From positions 1 through 6,185 of the forward strand of contig JAFGJF010000573.1 in the NCBI GenBank assembly GCA_016929205.1: a stretch of 6,185 nucleotides of DNA, in the 5' to 3' direction. Origin of the DNA: Anaerolineae bacterium. Its GTDB lineage: Bacteria; Chloroflexota; Anaerolineae; JAFGEY01. The translations under genes and the position numbers were made by a program. Under the pieces are notes generated by a model. That model worked only from the letters and a program-made list of their open reading frames with translations. It was not told the DNA's origin and made no database searches. Positions within the stretch are counted from its first letter, which is position 1. Every line of letters begins with the position of its first letter. Shown piece by piece: positions 1 to 5,698 of the stretch.

Positions 1-150
1 AAAGAGTGCGGTAAAAGTCAAGACCCAATTTACGAGAGAAAGTGCACATTAAAAGCCGAAAAAGAGACAATTCTAACCATGCCTGCCCATATTGATTTTT
101 CAAAAATGGGGGCTGCAAAAAGATGGCTATGATGGCCAGATCGCACTGTG
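1..150. other. Left flank, no recognised gene
   Basis: This stretch is visibly more AT-rich than the rest of the window. One plus-strand frame is open from the window edge to a TGA at 136-138 (45 codons). Its residues resemble no family I know, so I do not call a gene; it could be the tail of one that starts outside. A -10-like TATGAT is at 128-133, but no good -35 lies 16-18 bases upstream. A weak A/T-rich pairing (CCCAT at 86-90 with ATGGG around 106-110) is too poor to call a terminator. If the insertion-sequence ends are right, this DNA was originally continuous with the region upstream of the ABC operon. Confidence 0.4.
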
Positions 151-180
151 CTGGCTGCAGGTGACCTGGTCTGGCTGCAG
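151..180. repeat. 10-bp direct repeat flanking a small palindrome
   Basis: CTGGCTGCAG occurs at 151-160 and again at 171-180, a period of 20 bases, or about two helical turns. Between them CAGGTGACCTG (158-168) is a perfect 5-bp-arm palindrome around one central base. The block sits immediately outside the inferred right end of the insertion sequence. In the reconstructed empty site it would lie about 54-85 bases upstream of the ABC operon start codon. The spacing suggests an operator, but no regulator is encoded nearby and the role is inference. Confidence 0.5.
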
Positions 181-189
181 CCAATCAGC
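180..189 (-). other. Right-end donor site matched by the RNA's left donor guide
   Basis: Read on the minus strand this is GCTGATTGGC, identical to 1605-1596 in the non-coding left end. In an IS110 model it is the last seven bases of the right end (189-183) plus the GG core (182-181) and one extra matching base (180). It lies 23 bases beyond the transposase stop codon. Confidence 0.55.
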
Positions 190-211
190 GACGGCCAATG
201 GAAGAGTCAGT

Positions 212-1510
212 TCATCTATGCTCCAGTGAGCGATAAGGCTCGTTGCGGTGTAGCAGACCAACAACGAGGCCAACGCTCTTGCGGGCAGTAAGGACCAGGG
301 CCCGCTTGTGATGGTGCTTGGAAGCTTCGTGGTACTTGCGGTCGTAGAACTTGGTGTATTGCGGGATCCGCTTGCGCATCAGATTGGCAGCCTGGATGAG
401 ATAGTAGCGCAAGTAGCGGTTGCCGGTTTTGGCCATGCGCCGGTCCTCGGCTTCAAAGTCACCAGAGGAGGAGCGCGGCCACCAAAGGCCGGCGATCTTG
501 GCGACAGCATCTTCTGCATCGCGCAGGTTTCGATAGCGATAGCGTTTGTGCTTCTTGTCCCACTTGTGGCCTTGCAGAAAACGTCGGGTGTCGCCGATCT
601 CGGCGCCGATGCCGCTGGAAAAGACAGGGCCCACACCTGGGATGGTGGCCAGTTGAGAGATCGATGGATGAGCCTGAAGCTCGGAGGCAATCCAGCGATT
701 GACCTGCTCCACTTGGCCTTCCAAAAAACGGATATGGTCCAGGGTGAGGTCGAGAATACGCTGCACGGGCAAGGCCAGGCGTTCATCTAGCGGGAAACTT
801 TGCTGGCCGACTTGCTTGAGCTTGCGCGCATTTTCGAGTGGGTCACGAAGATGGTGACCACTCATTTCGTGCAACTGCATGGCCAGGTCTTCGACGGGCA
901 ACTCGGTCAACTCATCGAGGCTGGGTTGTTGAGACAGAACAAGCCGACTGGTCACGCCAAAGACATCGGAGAAAGGCTTGAGGCGGCGATAGGAACTGGC
1001 TTTGAGGAACAAGAAGGTGGAAAAGTAGCACTTTTCGCGAGCCAGGTTCTGCACCAGGTGGAAGCGAAGACGGGTGTAGAACCGCAGCGCTAAGATGTCC
1101 GGATAGGCAGACCAAGTCACGTCGGGACGCCGCGTACGCGTCCGTTCGGCGATGTAGAAAGGGTCTCTCTCATCCGTTTTGTGGTCCTGAGCGAAGCACT
1201 TTTTGAACCACTTGACCCAGCGTGGGTTGAGCAGATAGAGCTTCAAATCGTGAAGCTCGAGCTCGGGATCGGCGGCGAGTTGCAGGAAGAAGGGCAGCCA
1301 GAGGTAGCCGGTCGCTTCTCCAGAGACATCTACGCCATCGAACGAGTAGCTATCCAAGGCATCAAGCAAGAGTCGCTTGGCCAGCGAATAGCCAAGGTAA
1401 GAATTGTCCACAGCAGTGTGAGATTCGAGTGGTCGACCGTCAGGAAAGAGCAAGCAGAAATCAGCTCGCTTCTGACTAAAGTCGATACCAACTTGCAGAC
1501 GATTGTCCAT
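212..1510 (-). CDS. IS110-family transposase (DEDD recombinase)
   Basis: This 432-residue protein catalyses excision and reinsertion of the element, in this family directed by a bridge RNA. The N-terminal RuvC-like DEDD domain (about residues 5-165) shows D10 in VGID, E65 in VSGEATG, and D113 and D116 in KTDERD. The C-terminal Transposase_20-type domain begins near 285 with the helix-hairpin-helix-like ATIPGVGPVFSSGIGAEIGD (288-307). It continues to RSSSGDF (346-352), where a serine (S347-S349) is the likely nucleophile by analogy with IS621, then GNRYLRYYLIQAA (363-375). The middle part (about 225-275) is helical and linker-like. The start codon at 1508-1510 is preceded by a good ribosome-binding site, GAGGAGAA, read on the minus strand at 1524-1517. 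No frameshift or internal stop is present and all key residues are intact, so the gene looks functional. It is transcribed away from the ABC operon. Confidence 0.95.
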   Translation of the reverse strand: MDNRLQVGIDFSQKRADFCLLFPDGRPLESHTAVDNSYLGYSLAKRLLLDALDSYSFDGVDVSGEATGYLWLPFFLQLAADPELELHDLKLYLLNPRWVKWFKKCFAQDHKTDERDPFYIAERTRTRRPDVTWSAYPDILALRFYTRLRFHLVQNLAREKCYFSTFLFLKASSYRRLKPFSDVFGVTSRLVLSQQPSLDELTELPVEDLAMQLHEMSGHHLRDPLENARKLKQVGQQSFPLDERLALPVQRILDLTLDHIRFLEGQVEQVNRWIASELQAHPSISQLATIPGVGPVFSSGIGAEIGDTRRFLQGHKWDKKHKRYRYRNLRDAEDAVAKIAGLWWPRSSSGDFEAEDRRMAKTGNRYLRYYLIQAANLMRKRIPQYTKFYDRKYHEASKHHHKRALVLTARKSVGLVVGLLHRNEPYRSLEHR

Positions 1511-1554
1511 TACAGGTTCTCCTCAAGTCGAACTGTGAGTAGGTGTCGGCGGGC

Positions 1555-1752
1555 CTGTCGGGTGCCCCGGCGCTCACTGGAGCGGCATCCTTGTTGCCAA
1601 TCAGCCCTCATGCTCTGTCGAGATGGTCTGCAGTCTGCTACACTGCGGCTCGCCAGAGGTAGGGGCATCGTGCGAGGTCAGACGTTAATCCCCAGTGAGA
1701 CCGGGAGTCAAACTTATCAAGACGTGACCTGGATCTGGTCAATCCAGGTCCG
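1555..1752 (-). ncRNA. Candidate bridge RNA of the IS110 element
   Basis: This is the non-coding left end, read on the minus strand like the transposase. In RNA order, a stem-loop comes first: 9 bp, 1742-1750 with 1726-1734, 7-nt loop. An internal-loop domain follows, with CCCGGT/ACTGGG (1700-1705 with 1691-1696) as the apical stem. Its G-U pair exists only on this strand, which favours minus-strand RNA. Small stems follow at 1672-1676 with 1649-1653 and at 1642-1646 with 1630-1634. The last domain holds GCTGATTGGC (1605-1596), then a CGCTC-CAGT-GAGCG hairpin (1584-1571), then CGGGGCACCC (1569-1560). The first decamer is identical to the element's right end; the second is complementary to its left end. 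IS110-group bridge RNAs are known to sit here and to pair with both donor ends this way. The exact 5' and 3' ends, promoter and target guides are not resolved. Confidence 0.62.
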
Positions 1753-1820
1753 GCAAGGAGAAACAGACTTGCCCGGTCGGTCCGCAGTCCGGCCCGCGCC
1801 GAACTGTGTACTATTGTCGT

Positions 1821-1830
1821 CGGGGCACCC
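1821..1830 (-). other. Left-end donor site complementary to the RNA's right donor guide
   Basis: Read on the minus strand this is GGGTGCCCCG. It would pair over all ten positions with the RNA segment encoded at 1569-1560 (CGGGGCACCC). Allowing one G-T pair, the plus-strand complementarity extends to 1560-1572 with 1818-1830. The first two bases (1830-1829) supply the GG core shared with the right end, so the element proper would begin at 1828. Confidence 0.55.
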
Positions 1831-1882
1831 TTTCTATGCAAATGTGCGCTACAACTATTATATACAAGGAGAACCCGAGCCT
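1829..1882 (+). promoter_or_regulatory. Leader between the insertion sequence and the ABC operon
   Basis: These 54 bases separate the inferred left end of the insertion sequence from the ATPase start codon. They contain AAGGAG (1866-1871), an acceptable ribosome-binding site 11 bases before the ATG. A TATTATATA run (1856-1864) is too close to that site to serve as a -10 for it. I see no convincing complete promoter. A -35-like TTGTCG (1814-1819) inside the element is followed by TATGCA in the flank, but the spacing is only about 15 bases. How the operon is transcribed with the element in place is therefore unclear. Confidence 0.5.
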
Positions 1883-2869
1883 ATGATCAAAGTGTCGCAC
1901 CTCTCCAAGCATTTTCGTGTGGCGCAGCCCGGAAGGGGCCCGGCCGGCAAGGTCAAGCGACTGTTTGTGCCGCAGTACAAAACGATCCGCGCCGTCGACG
2001 ACGTCAGTTTCCAGATTCAGGAAGGCGAGATCGTCGGCTATCTCGGTCCTAACGGCGCCGGCAAATCGACGACGATCAAGCTGCTGACCGGCGTGCTCTA
2101 TCCCACAGCCGGTTCGCTGCAGGTCAACGGACTTGTGCCGCACGAGAACCGGACTCAGAACGCCTACAACATCGGCGTCGTGTACGGGCAGCGCAGCCAA
2201 CTGGATTGGGATCTGCCGCTGATCGACTCGTTCGACGTTCTCGCGGCCATGTACAAGCTGCCCCGGCAGCGCTACCGGGATCATCTCGATTTCCTGGTCG
2301 AGCTGATGGATATGAAAGCATTTGTCGATCAGCCGGTGCGCAAGCTCAGCCTGGGCCAAAAGATGCGTGGCGACCTGGCTGCCTCGCTGCTTCACGAACC
2401 ATCGATCCTGTATCTGGACGAGCCGACGATTGGCCTGGACGTCGTGTCCAAGAACAGGGTTTTACAGCTCTTGCGAGATCTGAATGTACAGAAACGCACG
2501 ACGATCGTGTTCACCACGCACAATCTCTCTGATGTAGAACGGATCTGCCCGAGGATCATGATCATCGACAAAGGGCGGATTATCCTCGACGCCACGCAGG
2601 GCGAGATTTTAGAGCAATTTGGCCGCCAGAGGCTGCTCGTCGTCGAGTTTGAGCACGGCATCCAGGATATTGTCGTGCCCAATGGAGAGGTGATCAAGGA
2701 GGAGGACAATAAGCTGTGGATCGCCTTTGACCGGGAACAGATCTCGGCGTTCGATCTGGTCCGAACCCTGGGCACGGACCAGGGAATCAAGGATATCTCA
2801 ATCCAGGAGGCGAGCATCGAATCGATCGTCGCCCAGATCTACGAGAATGGTTTGGAGGAGGCGGCATGA
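1883..2869 (+). CDS. ABC transporter ATP-binding protein (COG4586-like)
   Basis: This 328-residue ATPase would power the two permeases encoded immediately downstream; the substrate is unknown. All nucleotide-binding motifs are present and intact: Walker A GPNGAGKST (55-63), Q-loop Q103 in YGQRS, signature LSLGQ (155-159), Walker B ILYLDEP (175-181), D-loop GLD (184-186) and the switch histidine H213 in TTHN. A C-terminal extension of about 80 residues (roughly 248-328), beyond the core ATPase, is usual in this exporter type. The longer N-terminal part includes an insert around KVKRLFVPQYKTIRAVDD, also seen in the COG4586 group. The frame stays open upstream to 1181, but that extension runs antisense through the transposase. 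The ATG at 1883 has an AAGGAG site, and the encoded MIKVSHLSKHF is a standard ABC beginning. The stop codon overlaps the next start (ATGA). Confidence 0.93.
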   Translation: MIKVSHLSKHFRVAQPGRGPAGKVKRLFVPQYKTIRAVDDVSFQIQEGEIVGYLGPNGAGKSTTIKLLTGVLYPTAGSLQVNGLVPHENRTQNAYNIGVVYGQRSQLDWDLPLIDSFDVLAAMYKLPRQRYRDHLDFLVELMDMKAFVDQPVRKLSLGQKMRGDLAASLLHEPSILYLDEPTIGLDVVSKNRVLQLLRDLNVQKRTTIVFTTHNLSDVERICPRIMIIDKGRIILDATQGEILEQFGRQRLLVVEFEHGIQDIVVPNGEVIKEEDNKLWIAFDREQISAFDLVRTLGTDQGIKDISIQEASIESIVAQIYENGLEEAA

Positions 2870-3717
2870 TCGGAGAGCGTACACGCAAAATCCGCGAGAT
2901 GCCAATCCAAGACAGGTGGGCATCAATCAGGGCCGCCTGGGCCCAGATCAGGATCAACATGCAGTACCATCTCACCTATCCGCACGAGATCTGGACCGAC
3001 TTGCTGCAGATATCCCTTTTGATGCTGGTCGAGCGACAGGTGTGGATCGCGTTGTACGGGGGGCAAGAAACGTACGCCGGGGTCACACTCGCCCAGGCGG
3101 TGAGCTACCAGCTCGTCAACGTCATTGTCGTCCGCCTCTTTTTCACCTGGGTGCTGTGGAGTGCCAACCACCGGATTCGCACCGGCGATATCATCTTTCA
3201 GATCACGCGCCCGATGTACTATGGCCACATTTTGCTTTTCGAGTTTATCGGCCAGTCTGTGCCCAGGTTGTTGACGTCTTCTTTGCCGATGTTTGTCTTG
3301 GCGTGTCTGTTGTTCAAGCCGACCTTGCCGGCCTCTGCTTCCGTGTGGATGTCCTTTGGTCTTTCGCTGGGCTTGGGATTTTTGACCGCGTTTTACCTGG
3401 ATTACCTGCTTTCGCTGGTCGGGTTTTGGACGACGGAACTGGGTGGCTTGTTCTGGGCCAAGGGCAGCATCATCCAGATCCTGGGTGGAACGTATCTGCC
3501 GCTGTGGATCTATCCTCCCGTCTTGAGGCGGATCCTCACTTTCCTGCCGTTTCAAGGCGTCAGCTACACACCGGTAGCTATCTTTGTAGGCCAAATCGGC
3601 CTCGACCAGGTTCCCAGGGCCTTTGCCGTGCAGATCGCCTGGCTGGTCATCATGGCCGTGGGCAGCCGGCGTCTCTATGCCTTGGCGATAAAAAGACTGG
3701 CCGTACAAGGAGGATGA
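2866..3717 (+). CDS. ABC-2 family permease, first subunit (COG4587-like)
   Basis: This 283-residue integral membrane protein would form the transport channel together with the next gene product. About six hydrophobic segments are visible, roughly at 43-63, 76-98, 119-150, 157-187, 200-222 and 252-272. Two motifs support the family: RIRTGDIIFQITRPMYY (103-119), the loop following the second segment, and GGTYLPLWIYPPVLRRIL (207-224) followed by LPFQGVSYTPVAIFVG (227-242). That second stretch matches the PL..fP......lPF pattern of this permease group. The ATG at 2866 overlaps the ATPase stop by four bases, with GGAGG at 2854-2858 seven bases upstream, implying translational coupling. The cytoplasmic N-terminus (about 40 residues) is polar and arginine-rich. 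Membrane segments were judged by eye. The substrate cannot be told from sequence. Confidence 0.88.
   Translation: MIGERTRKIREMPIQDRWASIRAAWAQIRINMQYHLTYPHEIWTDLLQISLLMLVERQVWIALYGGQETYAGVTLAQAVSYQLVNVIVVRLFFTWVLWSANHRIRTGDIIFQITRPMYYGHILLFEFIGQSVPRLLTSSLPMFVLACLLFKPTLPASASVWMSFGLSLGLGFLTAFYLDYLLSLVGFWTTELGGLFWAKGSIIQILGGTYLPLWIYPPVLRRILTFLPFQGVSYTPVAIFVGQIGLDQVPRAFAVQIAWLVIMAVGSRRLYALAIKRLAVQGG
3707..3713 (+). promoter_or_regulatory. Ribosome-binding site that decides the second permease start
   Basis: AAGGAGG lies inside the last codons of the first permease gene. It directly abuts an in-frame ATG at 3714 (no spacer), is six bases from an in-frame GTG at 3720 and nine bases from an ATG at 3723. 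A zero-length spacer is unworkable, so 3723 (or 3720) is the likely start even though 3714 would give a neat ATGA overlap. Confidence 0.7.
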
Positions 3718-3722
3718 TCGTG

Positions 3723-4514
3723 ATGCTCAAGACGATCCTGAAACTCAAACTAAAATCGCTGCAAGCCCAACTCGCGTATCCGGCCAATTTTATGATGCAG
3801 GTCGTGAGTATTGCCCTGATCGGGTTTCTGGGTATTCCCGCGCTTTTGTTGCTGACAACCGCCTTCCCATCGATCGGGGGATGGGATTTCTATATGCTGG
3901 GCTTTATGGCTGCTTTGAGGGAAATGGCCGGGGGAATCCACCACGGCTTCTTTTTCTCCTTTTTCTACCATCGTGAGTTGGTCAAAAGCGGCCGGCTTGA
4001 CCGCCTGCTCGTCCGGCCGGTTCACCCGCTGCTCCAGATTATGGCCAGCAGCTTCGACCTATCGGCAATCGGCGGATTCGTGCCCGGTCTGGTCCTGTTT
4101 GCGATCACTTGTCGCAAGGTAGCGGTCGAGTGGAACATACTCAACGTTGCTTTTCTCGCGATCGTGGTGCTGTCTGGGGCGATCATCGAGTGGGCCGTCT
4201 ATTTGTTTTTCGCAACGTTTGACTTTTGGCTGGAAGGGGTGGAGGGTTTGGGCTATATCCCAGACGCTTTTCGCGAGTCGACGTTGTACTATCCGATCCA
4301 TATCTACAGCCGGGCACTGGCGTATTTTATCACTTTTTGCTTTCCTTACGCCTTTATCGCCTATTTCCCGACACTGTATTTCTTTCAGGTCAATGTCGAG
4401 ACATTCCCTGGCTTTTTTGTTTACCTGACGCCGGTGGTTGCGGTTCTATCGACGGCGATCGTGGTGGCTTTTTGGTCATTTGGCTTGCGGCACTATCAGA
4501 GCACGGGAACGTGA
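3723..4514 (+). CDS. ABC-2 family permease, second subunit (COG3694-like)
   Basis: This 263-residue membrane protein, partner of the preceding permease, completes the ATPase-permease-permease exporter. It begins MLKTILKLKLKSLQAQLAYPANF, a short cationic N-terminus leading into the first membrane segment (about 25-46). Further hydrophobic segments lie near 55-82, 112-130, 138-165, 197-222 and 229-254. The cytoplasmic loop VKSGRLDRLLVRPVHPLLQI (87-106) is the characteristic G.LD..L.RP..PL motif of this family. The segment around YPIHIYSRALAYFITFCFPY (190-209), with nearby AYFPTLYF (213-220), matches the conserved late part. The start is set at 3723 because of spacing from AAGGAGG at 3707-3713; 3714 and 3720 are alternatives differing by three or one residues. 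It ends the operon; the next gene has its own promoter-like signal. Confidence 0.87.
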   Translation: MLKTILKLKLKSLQAQLAYPANFMMQVVSIALIGFLGIPALLLLTTAFPSIGGWDFYMLGFMAALREMAGGIHHGFFFSFFYHRELVKSGRLDRLLVRPVHPLLQIMASSFDLSAIGGFVPGLVLFAITCRKVAVEWNILNVAFLAIVVLSGAIIEWAVYLFFATFDFWLEGVEGLGYIPDAFRESTLYYPIHIYSRALAYFITFCFPYAFIAYFPTLYFFQVNVETFPGFFVYLTPVVAVLSTAIVVAFWSFGLRHYQSTGT

Positions 4515-4519
4515 TCGGC

Positions 4520-4548
4520 TTGACAACCGTTCTCTTGTGTGGTACGGT
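4520..4548 (+). promoter_or_regulatory. Sigma70-like promoter for the gyrase-CTD-like gene
   Basis: A perfect TTGACA (4520-4525) is followed after 17 bases by TACGGT (4543-4548), a weaker -10 that keeps the first, second and last consensus bases. A small inverted repeat, ACCGT (4526-4530) and ACGGT (4544-4548), spans the spacer and could be an operator. It would give an untranslated leader of roughly 80 bases. In the rest of that leader I see only the GGAGG ribosome-binding site (4620-4624). No terminator for the ABC operon is visible between 4515 and 4520. Confidence 0.6.
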
Positions 4549-4634
4549 ATAGCCATCGTAAAACAGGGACAAGCAGGAACGCGTAACCTGCCGGCATTGC
4601 CATCTTTTTATTTCGCGTTGGAGGTCAAAACAGT

Positions 4635-5696
4635 ATGGACATCCCCGAACGTCCCGATCTGAACGGAGTAGACCCTGCCGTGCGCGCCTATGTCGAAGCG
4701 CTGGAGACCGAGCTGGCGCGCCTGCGCGGTGGCGCAAAACGTCTTTCAGCTGTTCCGAAGGAAGAGATATCACTGGAGCCGGCCGAGCCGCCGACTACGA
4801 TCAATGTCGTCACGATCAGTGCTTCTGGTCTGGCCAAGCGCACGCCGCGCCATCTATACGCTCGCCAGCGGCGGGGAGGAATGGGTATCTTTGACCTGAA
4901 CGTCCCGCAAGAAGACGCGATCGCCTTTTTAGCGATTGCCGATGAAAGCCAGTCGCTGGCATTGATCACCAACAAGGCGCGCACCTTTGCCCTGCCCGTG
5001 AGCAAACTGCCCGAGTCTCCCGTCCACAGCCGGGGACAGTCCCTGGCAGACATGTTTCCGCTCCGCGCTGACGAACGTTGGGCGGTTGTCCTTCCAAGCG
5101 AGGGCGGCACGTTTGTTGCCTTGCTCACCGTGCGCGGGTACGTGCGCCTGCAGACGGGCAGTCTGCTCGGTGCGAATTTGCGCGCGGGCACCATCCTCTA
5201 CGACGTGGACAAAATGGGTTTTCCCGTTGCGGCATGCTGGACGTCGAGCAGCGATGAGCTGTTCGTCGCCACCCGCTGGGGGACGGGCATCCGCTTCTCC
5301 ACGCGCCAGGTGCCGACGCGTGGCTGCCTGGGCATTCAACTCAAGCCTGGAGACACGGCAGCGGCCATCGCTGCCGTACAGCCGGAGAGCGGTGTGCTGA
5401 TATTGGGTGCCGACGGGAAAGGCATCGTGCGCCTTATGTCTGGTTTTCGACCCAACAAGTCGCCGGGCGCCGCCGGCAAGATCGCCATGCGCACCGACCA
5501 CCTCGTCGGCGCTATGACCATTGGCGAGACCGACGACGTCTTTGTCGCCTCCCGGCTGGGCAAGGTGATCCGCTTTCAGGTCGCCGAGATAGCGACCACG
5601 GAGGGTGTCGTGCAAGGGGTGAACTGTATGAATCTACGTGCCGACAAAGTTGCCACATTTACGCTCACGCCTGTTTCGATCCCGCCTCAGGAATAG
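4635..5696 (+). CDS. Free-standing DNA gyrase A C-terminal-like beta-propeller protein
   Basis: This 353-residue protein resembles the C-terminal DNA-wrapping domain of gyrase subunit A but lacks the breakage-reunion domain, and so the catalytic tyrosine. Residues 14-36 look like a short charged helix (AYVEALETELARL), followed by a linker to about 65. A GyrA-box-like QRRGGMG is at 78-84; the classical box is QRRGGKG. The segment RGQSLADMFPLRADERWAVVLP (133-154) parallels the RG....LLPL..DER..A..P stretch of gyrase A. At least five blade-like units follow the pattern of two strands around a turn: LALITNKARTFAL (108-120), FVALLTVRGYVRL (160-172), LFVATRWGTGIRF (209-221), GVLILGADGKGIVRL (253-267) and DVFVASRLGKVIRF (301-314). 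A role in DNA binding or bending is inferred from the fold; no enzymatic activity is expected. The start has GGAGG at 4620-4624, ten bases upstream. It is probably co-transcribed with the next gene. Confidence 0.85.
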   Translation: MDIPERPDLNGVDPAVRAYVEALETELARLRGGAKRLSAVPKEEISLEPAEPPTTINVVTISASGLAKRTPRHLYARQRRGGMGIFDLNVPQEDAIAFLAIADESQSLALITNKARTFALPVSKLPESPVHSRGQSLADMFPLRADERWAVVLPSEGGTFVALLTVRGYVRLQTGSLLGANLRAGTILYDVDKMGFPVAACWTSSSDELFVATRWGTGIRFSTRQVPTRGCLGIQLKPGDTAAAIAAVQPESGVLILGADGKGIVRLMSGFRPNKSPGAAGKIAMRTDHLVGAMTIGETDDVFVASRLGKVIRFQVAEIATTEGVVQGVNCMNLRADKVATFTLTPVSIPPQE

Positions 5697-5698
5697 TA

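Larger units (their letters stand above)
183..1828 (-). mobile_element. IS110-family insertion sequence, apparently complete
   Basis: The element consists of a minus-strand IS110-type transposase, a long non-coding left end (about 318 bases upstream of the start codon) and a very short right end (about 28 bases after the stop codon). That asymmetry is typical of the IS110 group; in the IS1111 group the guide RNA lies downstream of the transposase. The ends are inferred from two guide-like matches between the non-coding left end and the two termini, and from a shared dinucleotide that reads GG on the element's sense strand (CC at 181-182 and 1829-1830). No terminal inverted repeat or longer target duplication is visible, as expected for IS110. 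The inferred length, about 1.65 kb, is normal for the family. The ends could be off by one or two bases, because the core is chosen by matching both sides. Confidence 0.7.

Noticed and set aside
85..113. Possible terminator hairpin in the left flank
   Set aside because: Only about five base pairs form (CCCAT with ATGGG), the loop is A/T-rich and no clean T-run follows on either strand.
308..1093. Plus-strand open frames opposite the transposase (308-790 and 800-1093)
   Set aside because: They are antisense shadows of the transposase codons with no recognisable domain.
1181..1882. In-frame upstream extension of the ABC ATPase reading frame
   Set aside because: It runs antisense through the transposase start and the non-coding left end, shows no ABC homology before MIKVSHLSKHF, and the ATG at 1883 has its own ribosome-binding site.
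1811..2395. Minus-strand open frame of 194 codons opposite the ATPase gene
   Set aside because: It is antisense to an intact ABC ATPase and has no recognisable features.
2923..3708. Minus-strand open frame of 261 codons opposite the first permease
   Set aside because: It is strongly polar and Gln/Arg-rich, the expected artefact of reading membrane-protein codons antisense, and the plus-strand frame has clear family motifs.
3714..3716. ATG overlapping the first permease stop as the start of the second permease
   Set aside because: It directly abuts the AAGGAGG ribosome-binding site with no spacer; ATG 3723 is properly spaced. It adds only three residues, so the product is barely affected.
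4929..5615. Minus-strand open frame of 228 codons opposite the gyrase-CTD-like gene
   Set aside because: It is a shadow of a plus-strand gene with clear propeller repeats.
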